Shown here: positions 33,221 to 45,659 of the stretch, piece by piece | How the letters are laid out: each line of letters begins with the position of its first letter | Numbering within the stretch: position 1 is the first letter of the stretch | Assembly: GCA_030015575.1 (NCBI GenBank) | Contig: CM057338.1 | Location: 134,131,546 to 134,195,545, forward strand | DNA length: 64,000 bases | Direction of reading: 5' to 3' | From: Agapanthus africanus | Lineage: Eukaryota > Streptophyta > Magnoliopsida > Asparagales > Amaryllidaceae | Translations under genes and position numbers: made by a program | The notes under the pieces: model-generated | The model's database searches: none | What the model saw: the letters and a program-made list of their open reading frames with translations, nothing else | Told to the model about the DNA's origin: nothing

Positions 33221-36200
33221 TGTCACGACCCGAAAGTACGGAACGTGACCGGCACTTAGATTACGAAGCGTGTAGAGGCGCAACGTAACCTAAGTAAGCC
33301 AAAGCCCAGAAATCTAAACCATAAAAGAAGAAGTAAAGGAAAACATGTAGAAAATAAGTTTAAAAGCAATATCCAATTTTTCTCAAAAATTTCGGCAGAG
33401 TCTCCTTTGTAAAAACTGGCCCCAAATGGGTACAAACAAGTATAATACATACAAACAATAAAAAGCATCCCCAAACTGGAGCTAGCTCTACGCCAACAGG
33501 CGAAAACAACCACACCAATACACAATAGTATACAACGCCAAAGGGCGACGCTCAAAACTTAAAAGAAAAGAAATCCACCAGATACCACAATAATACAAGC
33601 GTAACTCTAGGTCACAATAAATAACTGGGCAGTAAACTTATCAAGTAATACAAGTATGGTTGATGGAGCTCACTAGATACAAATGAAATAATAAAAGTAC
33701 AATGACGGTCCAGATACAAGTGAACCAACCTACTGTGCAAATCACCCGGAATGAAATGATGTGCCAGCAAACTGCCAAGGAACCCTGTACATCGAACCTG
33801 TAATAAAATTTGGCACAACGGGGGTGAGTTGCCAACTCGTGAGTAGAAGATATCTGCGAGAAGAAATCGAATGCACGACGCTATCCTAGGTCATAGTAAT
33901 ATACAAATATACTACTAGTCATCAAGTAAAGACAGGATAATAAGCTACGTGTAAGTGCAAATGCTCTGTGCTCGTGTCAGTGCCTCATATAGTACTATGT
34001 CATGAGAACGAGTATGCATGCATCATGAATGTAAAATAACCAATCCCGAAATCTAGATATATCTGTATAAGAAATCTTTAGCTTTTATCATGGTAAAATG
34101 TGTATAGAAATCTGAAATATCAACGATGAAATCCATGGAAATCCGTGTCAGGCATCGACACAAAACATGTAAATCTCAAGTCTCAATACCTCATAATCTC
34201 AATGTCTCAATATCTCGGGCTCCGTCAGTCCGGATCGGCCCATATCATCAAATCTCACGACAACGGTCGGTATCCTCCGGATATCCGCCGCGCCAGACAT
34301 CACCGGCAGGTAGTCCTCTCCTGCCAGGCTCATCGTCTACAACTCGATCTTCTTGTCCCGGGGTACCATACCGGGCCCACCATGTACCCGAGACGGTTCA
34401 TCCACTCCTCGAATCGGGTCTCGAAATCCAACAGAAAACATGAAATCTCATGGTGGACGATACATACATCATGAGAAAACCGCATCTTATGTTTTTTAAA
34501 AAGAGAGGAGGAGAGAAGTTTTTATATATTCTTGCGGTTTTCCCTAAAAATCCAGAAATCTCATAGAAATCCAAAATCCCAAAATCATGAGTAAGTATAT
34601 GCTAAGTGTCGGCATATGCCCCATAATACTGCATGATAACATGAAAATGCGGATGCATGAAATGTCTAAGTAATAAATACCATGTCATACTAACACCAGA
34701 GAGTAATCACAATGTAATATCGATCTAGCTGCTAGCTGATTCTATCAATAAAAGATATTATGATCTAAAGTGTACGTGACATAGCAATTACCGATGATGA
34801 TGCGTGTGGGCCGGCAAATAAGTGTGCGTGGAATATGCGCATCATCGGTAATGGTGCTGGTGTCCTAACAGGCAGAGTTTTATACTGATTATAAAAACAT
34901 ATGTATGAACATGCAACATTATAATTACGGTATGAATGTAAAGACGGATGTGTAATAACCACTCATCTGTGATATACAAGTATAACTACAACTATATGAC
35001 TCGTGCCTAAACCAGTGTCCATCTAACCTCCTAAGGAACTAAACCTAAGAAACTAGTCAATAAGAAATAAGAGTACACCTAAAGTCTGAGTCCATATCTC
35101 TAATAGTCGGCGATCCAGCCTCAATAGCGTCACGTACGTAGTACGGCGTTCTCGAATCAAGAGTGCGGATCAATCATCATATCTATGCCTCGTACGGTAA
35201 AATCCATCGTACGACATCCTAATATCGGGGTACGGGTCAAGTATCACCTACGTGTCTCATCATTCGTATAACATCATCATCAACACATGTCAAGATCAAG
35301 GTGCTATACTGTAATCACATACATCAATCATATATCATTGCCAGCATAAATATACATCGTTAATTATCCTCAGAAATGTCATGTCACATATATCATATCT
35401 TGATCAAGTCACATATGTCAAGTCGAGATTAAGTCACATATATGTATTTATCATATCGTAATCAAGTTACACATCTCATATCAGACTTTCAGGCATAGGT
35501 TACGGTCCGGGTTCTATTTACAGTCACATATACTTCAATATCATCACAATCCTTTATTATTGTTCATGTATACAAATCCATTATCTCATTTTCTAATGAT
35601 CCGCTAATATCATAACACGACTGTATAGCCAAGAATCACGGCATCAACCCAGTTATATTGTTTCATCCCCGTGTGTCATATCACATTCTTGTATCACATA
35701 TACGTATTGTGTATATATATATACCTTCACCTAGTCCTATATATACATACATACACGTATAAACCACGTCGAGTCTCAGTGTGCGCGTGTGTGTATCTAC
35801 CTGAAACCTACGAATCTCTTCCAAGGTATTCATCCTCTGGTATGGTCTTTCTAATCAGTCTAGTCCAACCTAGGGTCATTACTAGGGTCCTACTCATCAA
35901 GAATCTAAGGTCACGTCTGGCTTCCTAATGACAATAAGTACAATCCCTATTCTACGTTTGCGGGGGTGCTAAACGCCATCCACCCGACTTTCCCCCGTAG
36001 ATATACATCTACTCATCTGGTCCTTGTCTGCCGAAGACGGTGTCGCCATCCTCTTCTTCATCGCCCGCAGTCCACGTGAGGGGTACCTATACGCAAACAT
36101 ATGTAGTATTGTAAACTAAATCACGGACAACATCAAAACGACGCACGAAACGCGCATAGGTTAAAATCTATGACCCGCTCATGCAAAAGAACCAAATATC

Positions 36201-37813
36201 GCTCGATATCGGCGTACAAACTCCGATTAATCGAGATAAACATCAACAAACAACTCATAGTTTTAAAACTCATTACTTATAATATAAAACATGATTTAAT
36301 TCATCGAAACCCTAAAATCGATCAAATCGTCCGATTTCGTAAAACCTGAAAACACCAATTTACCGTTTTACTTCAAAACCTGATGTTTAAAAGAAACTAA
36401 TGGTCATAGTATTCATTAATTAGCATAACTAGACTATATAAACCATCACTATATTTTTAACACCCTAATTTATATTAGTTTGAAAATTCTAGTTTGCAAA
36501 CTTGCCCGATTTCGATACTTTTAAGGAAAATTTCACAATATCACATCTAAACTGGATTTTGCATGAATTAATGCATTAAACTACAATTCATGATGATAAT
36601 AATATAATGAAATCATAATTTAGATTTTAAACCTCATTTATTTAAGAATTTCCAAAATCTAGTTAGCAAAAATAGCATTTTTATTAGTATTGTTCAATTA
36701 TCAATAAAAACTAGTAACCAAATTAAGTTTTTCATTCCACTAATAAGTTAATATCTCCATTAAAACCACAATCTAGTGTTACAAACATTAATTGGAATTT
36801 TATTTCACTAATATATACAATATATAGAAATCTAGTTTACAAAGTTGTTTAATTTAAACAATTTTGGATAAACAATTTACAATATACCATCCATACAAGA
36901 TTTTCCCATTCTAAAAATGTTAAACTAGTTATAATAACCCCACTTAATTAGTAAAAATCCTAACTTGATTTTACAAACCCTAACTTGAATTTTAAAACTT
37001 GTAAAGAGAATTAATTTATTAAATCTAAACATGCTTAAATGAAACATTTAATAACAATAAATCAAAAGAAGAAGATTTATACCTCCACAACATGAAATCC
37101 AAACATGAAAATAAGCCTCCAAAATGAATGCTTTCCATCTCCAAAATCCATGTAAAGATGAGCAAAGAATAGAGGGTAGGAATTAATTAGGATTTTGTGG
37201 GTTTTTTATTGAATTTTTGATGAATTTTGATGATTTTTAATACAAAAATTTTGGGGGAAAAATTTTGGGGCTGCCCATGGTGGTGAGGCCGGCCATGAGG
37301 GGAGGAAAAGAGAGGAGAGTGAGAAAAGGTGAAGAAAAGTGTAGAAGGTTTCACAAAAATATCACATAATTAAGTTTTTTCATGAATTTATTTAAACATT
37401 CTTTATTTTCTTCACTCCATTTGACCTAGAATGGTCTAGAACCATTGTAAAATTTTGAAAATAAATTTTGCATGAAACACACTTGATTCTAATATGTAAT
37501 GGTTCACTTTTGCTAATTAAACCCATTCAAATTTGTAATTTACACTAATTTAGTGTAAAAATAAAGCTTATGTTAATATTTAAAATAATTAATTTAAGAA
37601 AAATATTTAATTAAACTAAAAATTTATAAGTGGCTAAATAAACACCATTTACTAGTAATAAAATAATTAAAATAGGTATTTTTAAATTTATAGTGAAAAA
37701 TAATTACGGTTTAGTTTTACGAAAACTACGTTTTAGTTTACCGAAAATTATAAAATTCACTTAAACGATTTTATTTATTTAATTATTTATTTAATTATTT
37801 TTAAAACGTTACA
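33221..37813 (-). repeat. 5' LTR of the nested family A element
   Basis: A 4593-bp copy of 26806-31358, followed on the right by the target duplication GTAAC. It contains an extra block near 36470-36510 absent from the 3' LTR. Confidence 0.93.
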
Positions 37814-37818
37814 GTAAC

Positions 37819-38031
37819 TTTCACCATCTTTCTTTTATTATAGGATTTTGTGGGTGTAATCCGCTGAAAACCCTCATGAGACAACACTCCTCCTAATAGG
37901 GACACCTAGAGGTTTAACGGCTTGTTACACGTGCTCAGTGTAATCGTGTTGCCTACGAAAGTGTGCTACTTAGGTTTTTCTTTTTATTTTTCTTCTCTTG
38001 AATAACTAGTTTGCTCGGCACGATTAAAGTT
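37819..38031 (+). other. 3' untranslated part of the Athila-like element, right of the nested insertion
   Basis: Continues the sequence interrupted at 26805. No coding potential is seen. It leads into the polypurine tract. Confidence 0.7.
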
Positions 38032-38046
38032 AAGTTTGGGGGTATT
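38032..38046 (+). other. polypurine tract of the Athila-like element
   Basis: AAGTTTGGGGGTATT sits directly before TGTTCAG, the first bases of the 3' LTR. AAGTTTGGGGG is the usual Athila-lineage tract. Confidence 0.85.
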
Positions 38047-39567
38047 TGTTCAGTTGAAAATATTGTGCATTTGATATGTCATTTTCCTTACTATTTTTAT
38101 ATAATAAAATGTGTTTATTATAAATATGACACATATGAGGGTTTATCTGTAAAAATACTATTTTCATGTGTTTATATATTATAATTAACATTATGAAGGA
38201 AAATGTAAGTATATAATATCTATATAATATTTAGCCCATTTAAATATGCTTACCTTATCAAATATCTTTAACCAATTTTCTAAAACTATAATATCTTGTC
38301 AAATGGTTAGGATAATATCTCAATAAAACAAATTCTATTAACATTATTTATTGAGTTATTGTACAGAAATTATATCAGGACTGAAATCAAGGAAATTCGA
38401 GTTGGCGAGATCAAATCTGCCGAAATATTCAAGTAAATCGAAGAAGATATTCTGGCAGAGACTACGAGATGATTTCAAGATTCCGGATATCAAAACAGTC
38501 TACATATGTCACCAGAAGAGGCCAATAGAAATATAAAATCAAGACCCTCCTAATCCACCGCGGATCCACGGCCAAACCCACTAAATGGCCGCGGTTCCGC
38601 TGCACGTCTGATGATCTAGGGGTTGGGATTTTCAGGTTGGGATCCTAACAACTAGTTACCATATTAGGAAACCAGCGTTCTGGCTCTGTGACTATAAATA
38701 AGGACCGAGAGGCTCTTGGAAAAATTATCAAACCGACGAGATCACAAGTCCACGACGGCTCAAGAATCCTGGTTGATCATCGACAGTTCATCTACCTTCT
38801 TAAGAAGAGATCGAGAAGCAAACTAGGGTTTTGTAATCATTTTCTAAAAGAACAAAGTGTACTTGATCTTGTTGGTTAATAAGGGTAGTTTTATTCTATT
38901 GCATTTAATTTTCTTCATGATTTCTATCTTTTCTTTTCCCAACATGCGCGAGTAATTCTCCGCTTGTTAAGGTTCGTAGGATTAGGGTAGATTAATGGAT
39001 GATGAAAATCTTTAAACTTTTTTTACGTCCTATAAAGTTTATAAATTTTATCAAAAGAATAGTTAACATCCTAATCGGGCGCGCTATCAATTCATTAATA
39101 TTCACGACCACGATTAGAGATTAGATTAACAATTGTTTTGGTAAAGGCTAGACATGAACGGAGATCCATATCAAGGTAGAGGTTAAGAGTGGGAATCTTT
39201 TTTCCGTCTAGAAACCCTAATCTACATGCATTACTGTCGATTTAGTTTTAAATCTATTAAAGGATAAGAGAAGTAATTTTTAATTAATCATCCATGACTA
39301 CTAAATCTTAACGAACCCTACAAGCCCCATTCTAATATAAAACCTACATCCGTAGTTAATCTAGATTTATATTCTATATCGGTGTTTAATGTAGATCTAG
39401 AAACTATTTCTACTATTCATTATTCTTCCTTTTTTCCTAATCAACACGTCTAAAGTAAAATTAAAAGATTCAACGTTTTCCTGAGGTACTCATCTTGGTC
39501 TAGCTACACGCGACACCGTTATTGATTGCAGCTATTCTACAAACACTTCTTTAAAATAGATCAATCA
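38047..39567 (+). mobile_element. 3' LTR of the Athila-like element
   Basis: 1521 bp, matching 21330-22854 with substitutions and small indels spread along it. TATAAATA lies at 38693-38700. A 61-codon ORF near 38351 corresponds to a similar patch in the 5' LTR but is not convincing as a gene. Confidence 0.93.
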
Positions 39568-39883
39568 TCGCCTGACGTCGATTTTGTGCATAGAAACCCC
39601 CGAAGTTTTCTCTGTTATACGCGAACCCCAGTGATCCCTTCCCGTTTATTTCTTTAGGAAATGACCAAAATACCTTGCTATAGTAGATTGTTAAAAGGGG
39701 GATGAAAATGCATTTTCAGGAGAAATAAAATTTTAACTTAAAAAACTTAAATTTTAACCGCAGGGGGGTCAGAGATGGTCGCGTGTAACAAAGAAAACTT
39801 GGGGGGTTCTGTGCATAAAATCAGCGTCAGGATGGTTTTGAAAACAAAGGTTATAGTAAACGGTGGTTTTGGTGAAATTTCCT
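39568..39883 (+). mobile_element. right part of the interrupted Mutator-type MITE
   Basis: The arms CCTGACGTCGATTTTGTGCA (from 39572) and TGCATAAAATCAGCGTCAGG (to 39832) are a long inverted repeat. The outer arm 39833-39883 pairs with 21278-21329. Joining the pieces gives a MITE of about 368 bp with terminal inverted repeats of roughly 100 bp. The right target copy ATCCTAAAA is 39884-39892. Confidence 0.85.
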
Positions 39884-39943
39884 ATCCTAAAACCCCTGAA
39901 AGTGGAATACATCCTTCTTGAAGATCAATGTATTTCATTTTAG

Positions 39944-40190
39944 CTATATGTTATTGAACAAACTTACTCGGATGGCGATTCCATATGGTCTTGATTACTT
40001 GGAAATCGAAGTACATGGTCTTACCGATATATACAATGCAGACACATCCGATCGTCATAGCATTCTTTCTGGGCTCCTCATGCATTGGAGTAAGCAAATT
40101 GCGAAGAATGCTAACCAAAGAAGTCCTTTCATTGCTTCTCAAGTTTGGATAGGAGCACCTATAAGAAAATTTCAAAGTATGAAGTTTTAA
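39944..40190 (+). CDS. possible terminal exon of an unrecognised host gene
   Basis: A pyrimidine-rich stretch ending ATTTTAG at 39943 is followed by a frame that stays open to TAA at 40188-40190. The 80-odd residues look protein-like rather than random (YGLDYLEIEVHGLTDIYNAD, LLMHWSKQIAKN, SQVWIGAPIRKFQS), with balanced hydrophobic and charged spacing. I do not recognise the family. It could be the last exon of a gene whose upstream exons lie left of the MITE (19.3-21.2 kb), in which case the 18.6-kb nest sits in its intron. It could equally be a gene fragment. No start codon with upstream promoter context is evident. Confidence 0.35.
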
Positions 40191-43100
40191 CACATTTACT
40201 AATTGTCAATCATGAGAACTTGCCAATAATATGTTTCTACTATTCTGGTTTTATTTAATCTGTTCATATCACATGGCCAGAAGAACTTTTTTGATGCTCA
40301 ATTACTTGCCTCTTGTGAAGTACATTAATTCTTCAGAGCAATTTATTCCTATAGGAATTGGTCATCGTTCTGCATGATGGGCAATATCATACTTATTTAA
40401 GAACTGATGTCTTATCCTAGTCTTTGGAATTGGCTTTCCAAATTTATCACTATAAAATCATGCCCTAGCGCAGTCATTGGAAGGTCCTAACGATTGCATC
40501 GTTAAGAAAATATAGAGTTTAAACAAAACACGTTTAAAGTTTGAAAGTTTGACCAGAAGGTCCTAAAGTTTGAGACTTCCGATAAGCGTATGCACCTACC
40601 GTTAATTATACCTTATTGGCTTAGGGAATTCCTAGACAGGATACCGAATTAGGCTATTCTAAATCACATCAGTTTAAATAAAAGATCACATCATATATAT
40701 GTATATACTTGCAATAACAAACAATATGAAAGAAGTCATTAAAATTTTTCATTAATATCTTTTGTTTACACTTTGAATACATGTACATTTCATCTCAAGA
40801 TTTACACAAAGAGGGATTACAAGTGTTCATAAGATGTAATTTTATAAGGGAAACATGGTACTGTAACCATCAAGAAAGCACCCGAGAGATTGGATGAGGG
40901 GAGCCGACCATCGGGTGGGGTCCCGATAAAGGGGACCCGATGGTCAAGTTGGGATCTGGATTGTCCCAAAGAGTGATATTTCCTTTGTTTTAATTTTGTC
41001 ATGCACATGATGCATTCTATTTGTCCTCTGTATGAAGCATTAATAAGTTTTCTTTTTATAGAAATAATGTAGGGTATTTTCTATATTTCATATGAAGCAT
41101 GCTTTACATAGAAAGTTTCAAAAATAGAAAATAGCATTTCTACCATTTTCTAGATTTCTTGTTTATGAAAAATAGAGTTTTCAGTCTATTTTTATTTTTT
41201 GATGAAGTTCAGTGTGTTGGCCCATATTTCAGTTTGTGAGGAGAATGAAGTTTTCTTCATTTCCTATGTTCGATGGAATTATGAACTTGATGTCCATGTT
41301 CCTAAAGTTCAAGAAGCACGTGATTAACCACGTTCCTAAAGTTCAAGAAGCATGGGATTAACCACGTTCTTGAGGGCTTTGCTTGAAATTCGTCCGTTGA
41401 TGAAGAAGAGGAATCCATTCCCAATCTTAGGCAAGTGTTGGGAAGAATGAGAAGGGAATTTTAGGAAGTAAGAGATTAATCTCTCATTCCTACCTTCTTC
41501 TTTTCTTCCTTCTCTTCTCCAAAAATTTTGATCTTCTTCTCTTGAATGGAGCAATCTCTTCTCTTGTCTTCTTGTGGTGTTGTATTTTTTGTGTCTAAGG
41601 GGGTATATATACCCTCTTAGACATGGGATAGGGTGATTTTTTTGGGGGCAGGGGGGGGGGGTGCAAATAACCCCCCACTAACTGGTTCTGGTGCTCCAAA
41701 TGGGCACCCGAACCCGCCTCCACATAGTGGTCAGGTGGGGCCACCCAATAAGGGGGCAGCCGAAGAGGGCAGCCGAGGCCCCTCTTTTCCATCTCTCCCC
41801 TCTACTTCTCTTGCTCCTTTTCATTTCAAGCGTTTTAGGTAATAATTTTGTACCCTCAACAGCTAGGTGTTTCAATCCCAGGACCTCATAATTCATTATT
41901 TTAATTTATTTAAATCCATTCTATATTTTCCCCATTGTGCATGTCTGTTGTCACGACCCTCTTCTGGCAATTTCTTTTGAAAGTTGCTTGAAATTATTTA
42001 AACTATGGCATTAAGAAAAGAACCCATACATAGCTTTGGAGTCTTCTGGCAATTTCTTTTGAAAGTTGCTTGAAATTATTTAAACTATGGCATTAAGAAA
42101 AGAACCCATACATAGCTTTGGAGCTATTATTCGGTACTGCTAAGAATTATTCAAGGGTTGACAGCCAGTAGATTACACTTGTTTGAAGTCTGGTTACACT
42201 TCATTCATTCAATTTGAGAAAGTAAAGAGTCCTGTACGGCTTGTATGAAAACCAATGAGAAAGTGATCCTTCCACATGAATTATGCAGTTTTTCTTCTGA
42301 TTCTGGATTCTTCCAGGAAGCGCATTCAGACCATGGTCAAAATTGGTGGAATTCAAAACCTTTTTTGAATGCGAATCACTAAATATTATGTTTCCATGTT
42401 TGACATAAACACACTTTCACTATTGAATTGCTGCATAGACTATATATTGGTCTAGCAAAATAATCAGTTCAATCATTCAACAACGCACAATTTTTTGTGT
42501 ACATTGATGGCAATATGATGGTTAGCTCACCATTGGAATGAAAAAAATACTCTCTCCACACCGATCAATAGAACAAGTGAATGACACCTCACGGTACATT
42601 ACTAATTCATGTGGCCTTGGATCATCTTCATGTATACTTTTGGTCCACAGAAGATTTTTGTATAATCCAAGCATCATCATTTAAGAATTTCTTAGAGACT
42701 AGACTCATTTTGGAGGTCGCTTTGATCTGGAGCAGGAATATAACTTTATGGCCTTAACTAATTAGGCTTAATCATCTCTAAGAGTGGGTGTAAAGTTGTA
42801 GACAGCCTTGGGTAATTTCAACAAATTGCTTAATTTGTATGTCTTACGTTCAAGTGATTAGATATATCGAGTGGAGAAACAGTGGAGCTAAAAAAACTGT
42901 AATTTAGAATAACACCAATGCGACTAGTTCACAGCAAATCATGGGATTGCTGCTATTTAGAGACGTTACCGATTACATATAAGCATTCTTTACTCCATTT
43001 GTTTCCTTTTTCTGCTCCAAAACAAAGAACAAAATCTGGTTGTGGTCCACATTTACTCCTTTAGGAAAAAAAATTGGATTATACCATTTCTCTGCTTGCT

Positions 43101-43279
43101 GAATACATCCCGGAACTTTCTTTATGTAGGGCTCAATTATAGTTCACTAAACTAACTCAGGAATCCACTACTAATTCTGTTTATATCCGGATCAATTAAA
43201 TGATACTCTCCTCGATGTGGCATCTAGAATCAAAATCTTCTCCTTTTGTTGGATCTTGAAGGAAAAAAAATTTGATTTA
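40191..43279. other. intergenic host DNA with short duplications
   Basis: I find no gene. A 34-bp unit is tandemly duplicated at 41298-41331 and 41332-41365. A G-run (11 G) lies near 41650, and a perfect 82-bp tandem duplication lies at 41961-42123. The stretch 40740-41900 has mild strand asymmetry and may be an old retroelement fragment, but no terminal structure is visible. Confidence 0.5.
41961..42123. repeat. 82-bp perfect tandem duplication
   Basis: Units 41961-42042 and 42043-42123 (starting CTTCTGGCAATTTC) are identical except for the final base. Either they arose recently or they are an assembly artefact. Confidence 0.95.
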
Positions 43280-45659
43280 CTACAAGAATTTCTCCAAGCC
43301 ATAAATCAGGTTCTGCAAGAATACATGATGTTAGACGTGAACTTAGACGAAGCTAAAAGATTGCATATTACCTTCAAGCGCACCACCTTCCTGATTGCTA
43401 AGATTAGACCTGGCATTAGGGACTCTACATTTGTGATATCGTGTTTCAATGAGTAAACCTGTGACATTCCTTGAGCCCGATCAGATTGCTATCTGGTGAG
43501 CAAATATTTATGAAGGGCAGGAGAAACTAGAGATGTACCTCTCCTGGACCTGAGAAATGGACTGTCGTGCTTGAAGGGAGTCCTGGAAGAACTAAGCTAT
43601 GGACTCGGATGCCGTCCTCACCCAGAATTTGCCCCCTTGCCTTAGCAAACAGAAGATAAATGAATCAATGCATGAATAATGAGCTCTTGCCTGTTGAAAT
43701 GTAAGAATTTTGTATTTTGTGATGCTTATAATCAAAAAGGGGGTTGCATCAGCTACTTGATAGTAAGATCATCTGAAAGAGTTTTATTCTTAAAGAGTAG
43801 CGGTTCTGGGGTCAGTAACTTTTTGCTTTGCTTTTATTAGTAGTTAGAAGAACATGGGTCTGGCGGTAAAATGTTTCTCCACGATAAGGGAGTTCATTGG
43901 TTCAATTCTTATAGGTGCCACAGGAGCAAACCATTTCATTCATAAAACAAATTTTAAAAAAAATTGAACCTTTCCATGAGTAATGAATCACTGAATATTG
44001 ACATACCAACCTTTGTTCATTTTTATTTCTATGTTAAGTGTAAACTGGAAATGTTGGCTTATTCGCAAGTTGATCCCCAGTGTAATGCTTATAATTAACG
44101 GCAGGTTTCATAATGCCTACTTGATATATATGCTATCTAAAAGTTTTTTAAGAGCATTTTGGTTGAGTAACCTGTCATGTCTTTGCCGTCATTTAACTAG
44201 TAAAAAAGATCTTCTGATCATAATAAATGTTTTGTAATCAGTATAAAAGCCGATTTTATTATTATTTGTGCTTTGAAAGCTTTTGATCTTTGGCTTACTT
44301 ACTGGAGCTTCTGTTGAAATGTCTTCTCTGTTATATAGCTGGCCAAGATTCGACAGATTGTTGGCAATTTGAATTGCATCAGGTGTAGGGAAGTCCTGCA
44401 ATGAGATGTCAATTTCTCAATTCTCAACTGTTAATATGAGGAGTGCGGGGCACATAGCCCAATGGTGGGCAATAGGAGTTTTTGTGGGGAGACCCGGCAT
44501 CGAATTCGGGATCTTCCGTTTAGTGCTTCGAAGAGGGGCACGTGGGGCTGGTGGGCTTTGTTGCGGTAAAAAAAAATATTAATCTGAGGAAACCTGTGAA
44601 CAAGTCCATTAAACAAAATGAATTGACAACTGTTATGTTGAACTCACAGTACAATCAGATCTCGATTCCACAATCTCGACATTGTTGTAGTGGAATGAAG
44701 CCGAGATAGCCGCTTGTTGTAGCAGTACAGAGCCAATTGACAGCGTCGGGGCAATGAGACAACCCTATAAGTATTCGATAACAAATCAAAGCCCCTGTAA
44801 GCTCACAATTTAACTTTCGATATAATCTGTTCATAGATAGACTTATTTCTTAAAACACAGAATTAGCTCACCATGCTCGCCTTTTCACAAAATACAGACA
44901 GCGCGCTTACAGTATCTAACTGAAGCTTCGGCACATAAACAACACTTCTTAAGCCAAATGCTGCTGCCTATATGAGTAAATAAAATAAAATAAGTATTAA
45001 CATTACATTTTGGATATATTGATATCAATCGGAAAGACATATCACCTGCTTCACATTGTCATAAACCGATGATGGGGTGGTTAAATCTATGACGACTCCT
45101 GTTGCTTTTGACTGCCAATTAGCATATAAAAAGGCTATATTAAACAAGAATTTGATTTGGATGAGAAGTTGGATAAGGTTTTTAACAGTACTTGTGATAT
45201 AGAGCCCAAAACCATAGTGAGATCGTTAAGAATCGGAACCTCCAATGCTTCTTCCATGCCACATATCTGTACAAAATTACAAACCACCAACTACCTCAAT
45301 ATCGTAAAATCCTTAGAGATGATAATGAACAAAGGTTAGAAAAGAGAAATGAGAACCTCTCCAGCATCTTGTCCTACTAAGCGAGTATCGATAGCACCAG
45401 CTAACTCCATGCCCCGGGCTTTGGTCACGGCCATGATTGCGGCCTTTCCAATGCCCTTCGTGGCTCCATTAACAACCACCTTGATGTTGTTCTGAGAGGG
45501 CTGCATTGTGCAGGAGATGGTGAAGCCTGCGACAGCGGCATTGGTTTTCTTGTTGCTACAGTTGGCGAGCTGCTGAAGTTTGGAGTAGCTAAGAGAAGCC
45601 ATGTTTGCATACAGAGTCGAATGTTTTTGGAGTTGTTTTGCTGGAGAGAGTGTGCTCAT
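43280..45659 (-). CDS. CRR1: CRR1-like chloroplast protein (dihydrodipicolinate-reductase-like), nine exons
   Basis: CRR1 is a stromal protein needed for assembly of the chloroplast NADH dehydrogenase-like (NDH) complex. It belongs to the dihydrodipicolinate reductase fold but lacks its catalytic signature. Exons on the minus strand: 45659-45357, 45266-45192, 45111-45046, 44967-44872, 44764-44648, 44395-44303, 43640-43539, 43458-43372, 43312-43280. All eight introns are GT-AG and phase 0; the joined frame is 323 residues ending YGLEKFL. Residues 1-52 are Ser/Ala/Lys-rich with few acidic residues, as in a transit peptide. The dinucleotide-binding loop VNGATKGIG is at 63-71. The region equivalent to the bacterial HHxxKxDxPSGTA motif reads [17 protein letters not shown], with no His pair or SGT. 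That favours CRR1 over a true lysine-pathway DapB. The frame is intact, so the gene is probably functional. Met20 or Met52 are alternative starts. Confidence 0.88.
43853..43964 (+). mobile_element. tRNA-derived SINE-like element in CRR1 intron 6
   Basis: A tRNA-like head has an A-box-like TCTGGCGGTAAAATG and a B-box GGTTCAATTCT about 33 bases further on, and ends in an A-rich tail (TTTTAAAAAAAA). It lies antisense to CRR1. Flanking duplication is not clear. Confidence 0.55.
44443..44578 (+). mobile_element. tRNA-derived SINE in CRR1 intron 5
   Basis: The A box TAGCCCAATGG is near 44456, a degenerate B box (CATCGAATTCGGG) is near 44503, and a short A9 tail ends near 44576. It is flanked by TTAATATGAGGA (44431-44442) and TTAATCTGAGGA (44579-44590), a 12-bp target duplication with one mismatch. 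It lies on the strand opposite to CRR1 and leaves the splice sites intact. Confidence 0.75.

Larger units (their letters stand above)
26806..37813 (-). mobile_element. complete non-autonomous family A element with very long LTRs (large-LTR derivative)
   Basis: The 11,008-bp element is flanked by the perfect 5-bp duplication GTAAC (26801-26805 and 37814-37818). The 3' LTR is 26806-31358 (4553 bp) and the 5' LTR is 33221-37813 (4593 bp). They are nearly identical; the main difference is about 36 bp extra near 36470-36510, so the insertion is recent. Internal DNA is only 1862 bp and encodes no protease, RT or integrase, so mobility must have depended on a related chromovirus. LTR ends are TGTAACG...GTGACA on the minus strand. 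It sits inside the Athila-like element. Confidence 0.95.

Noticed and set aside
43280-45659. Annotation as a true dihydrodipicolinate reductase of lysine synthesis
   Set aside because: The HHxxK...PSGTA catalytic signature is absent at the expected place; overall sequence fits the CRR1 paralogue better.
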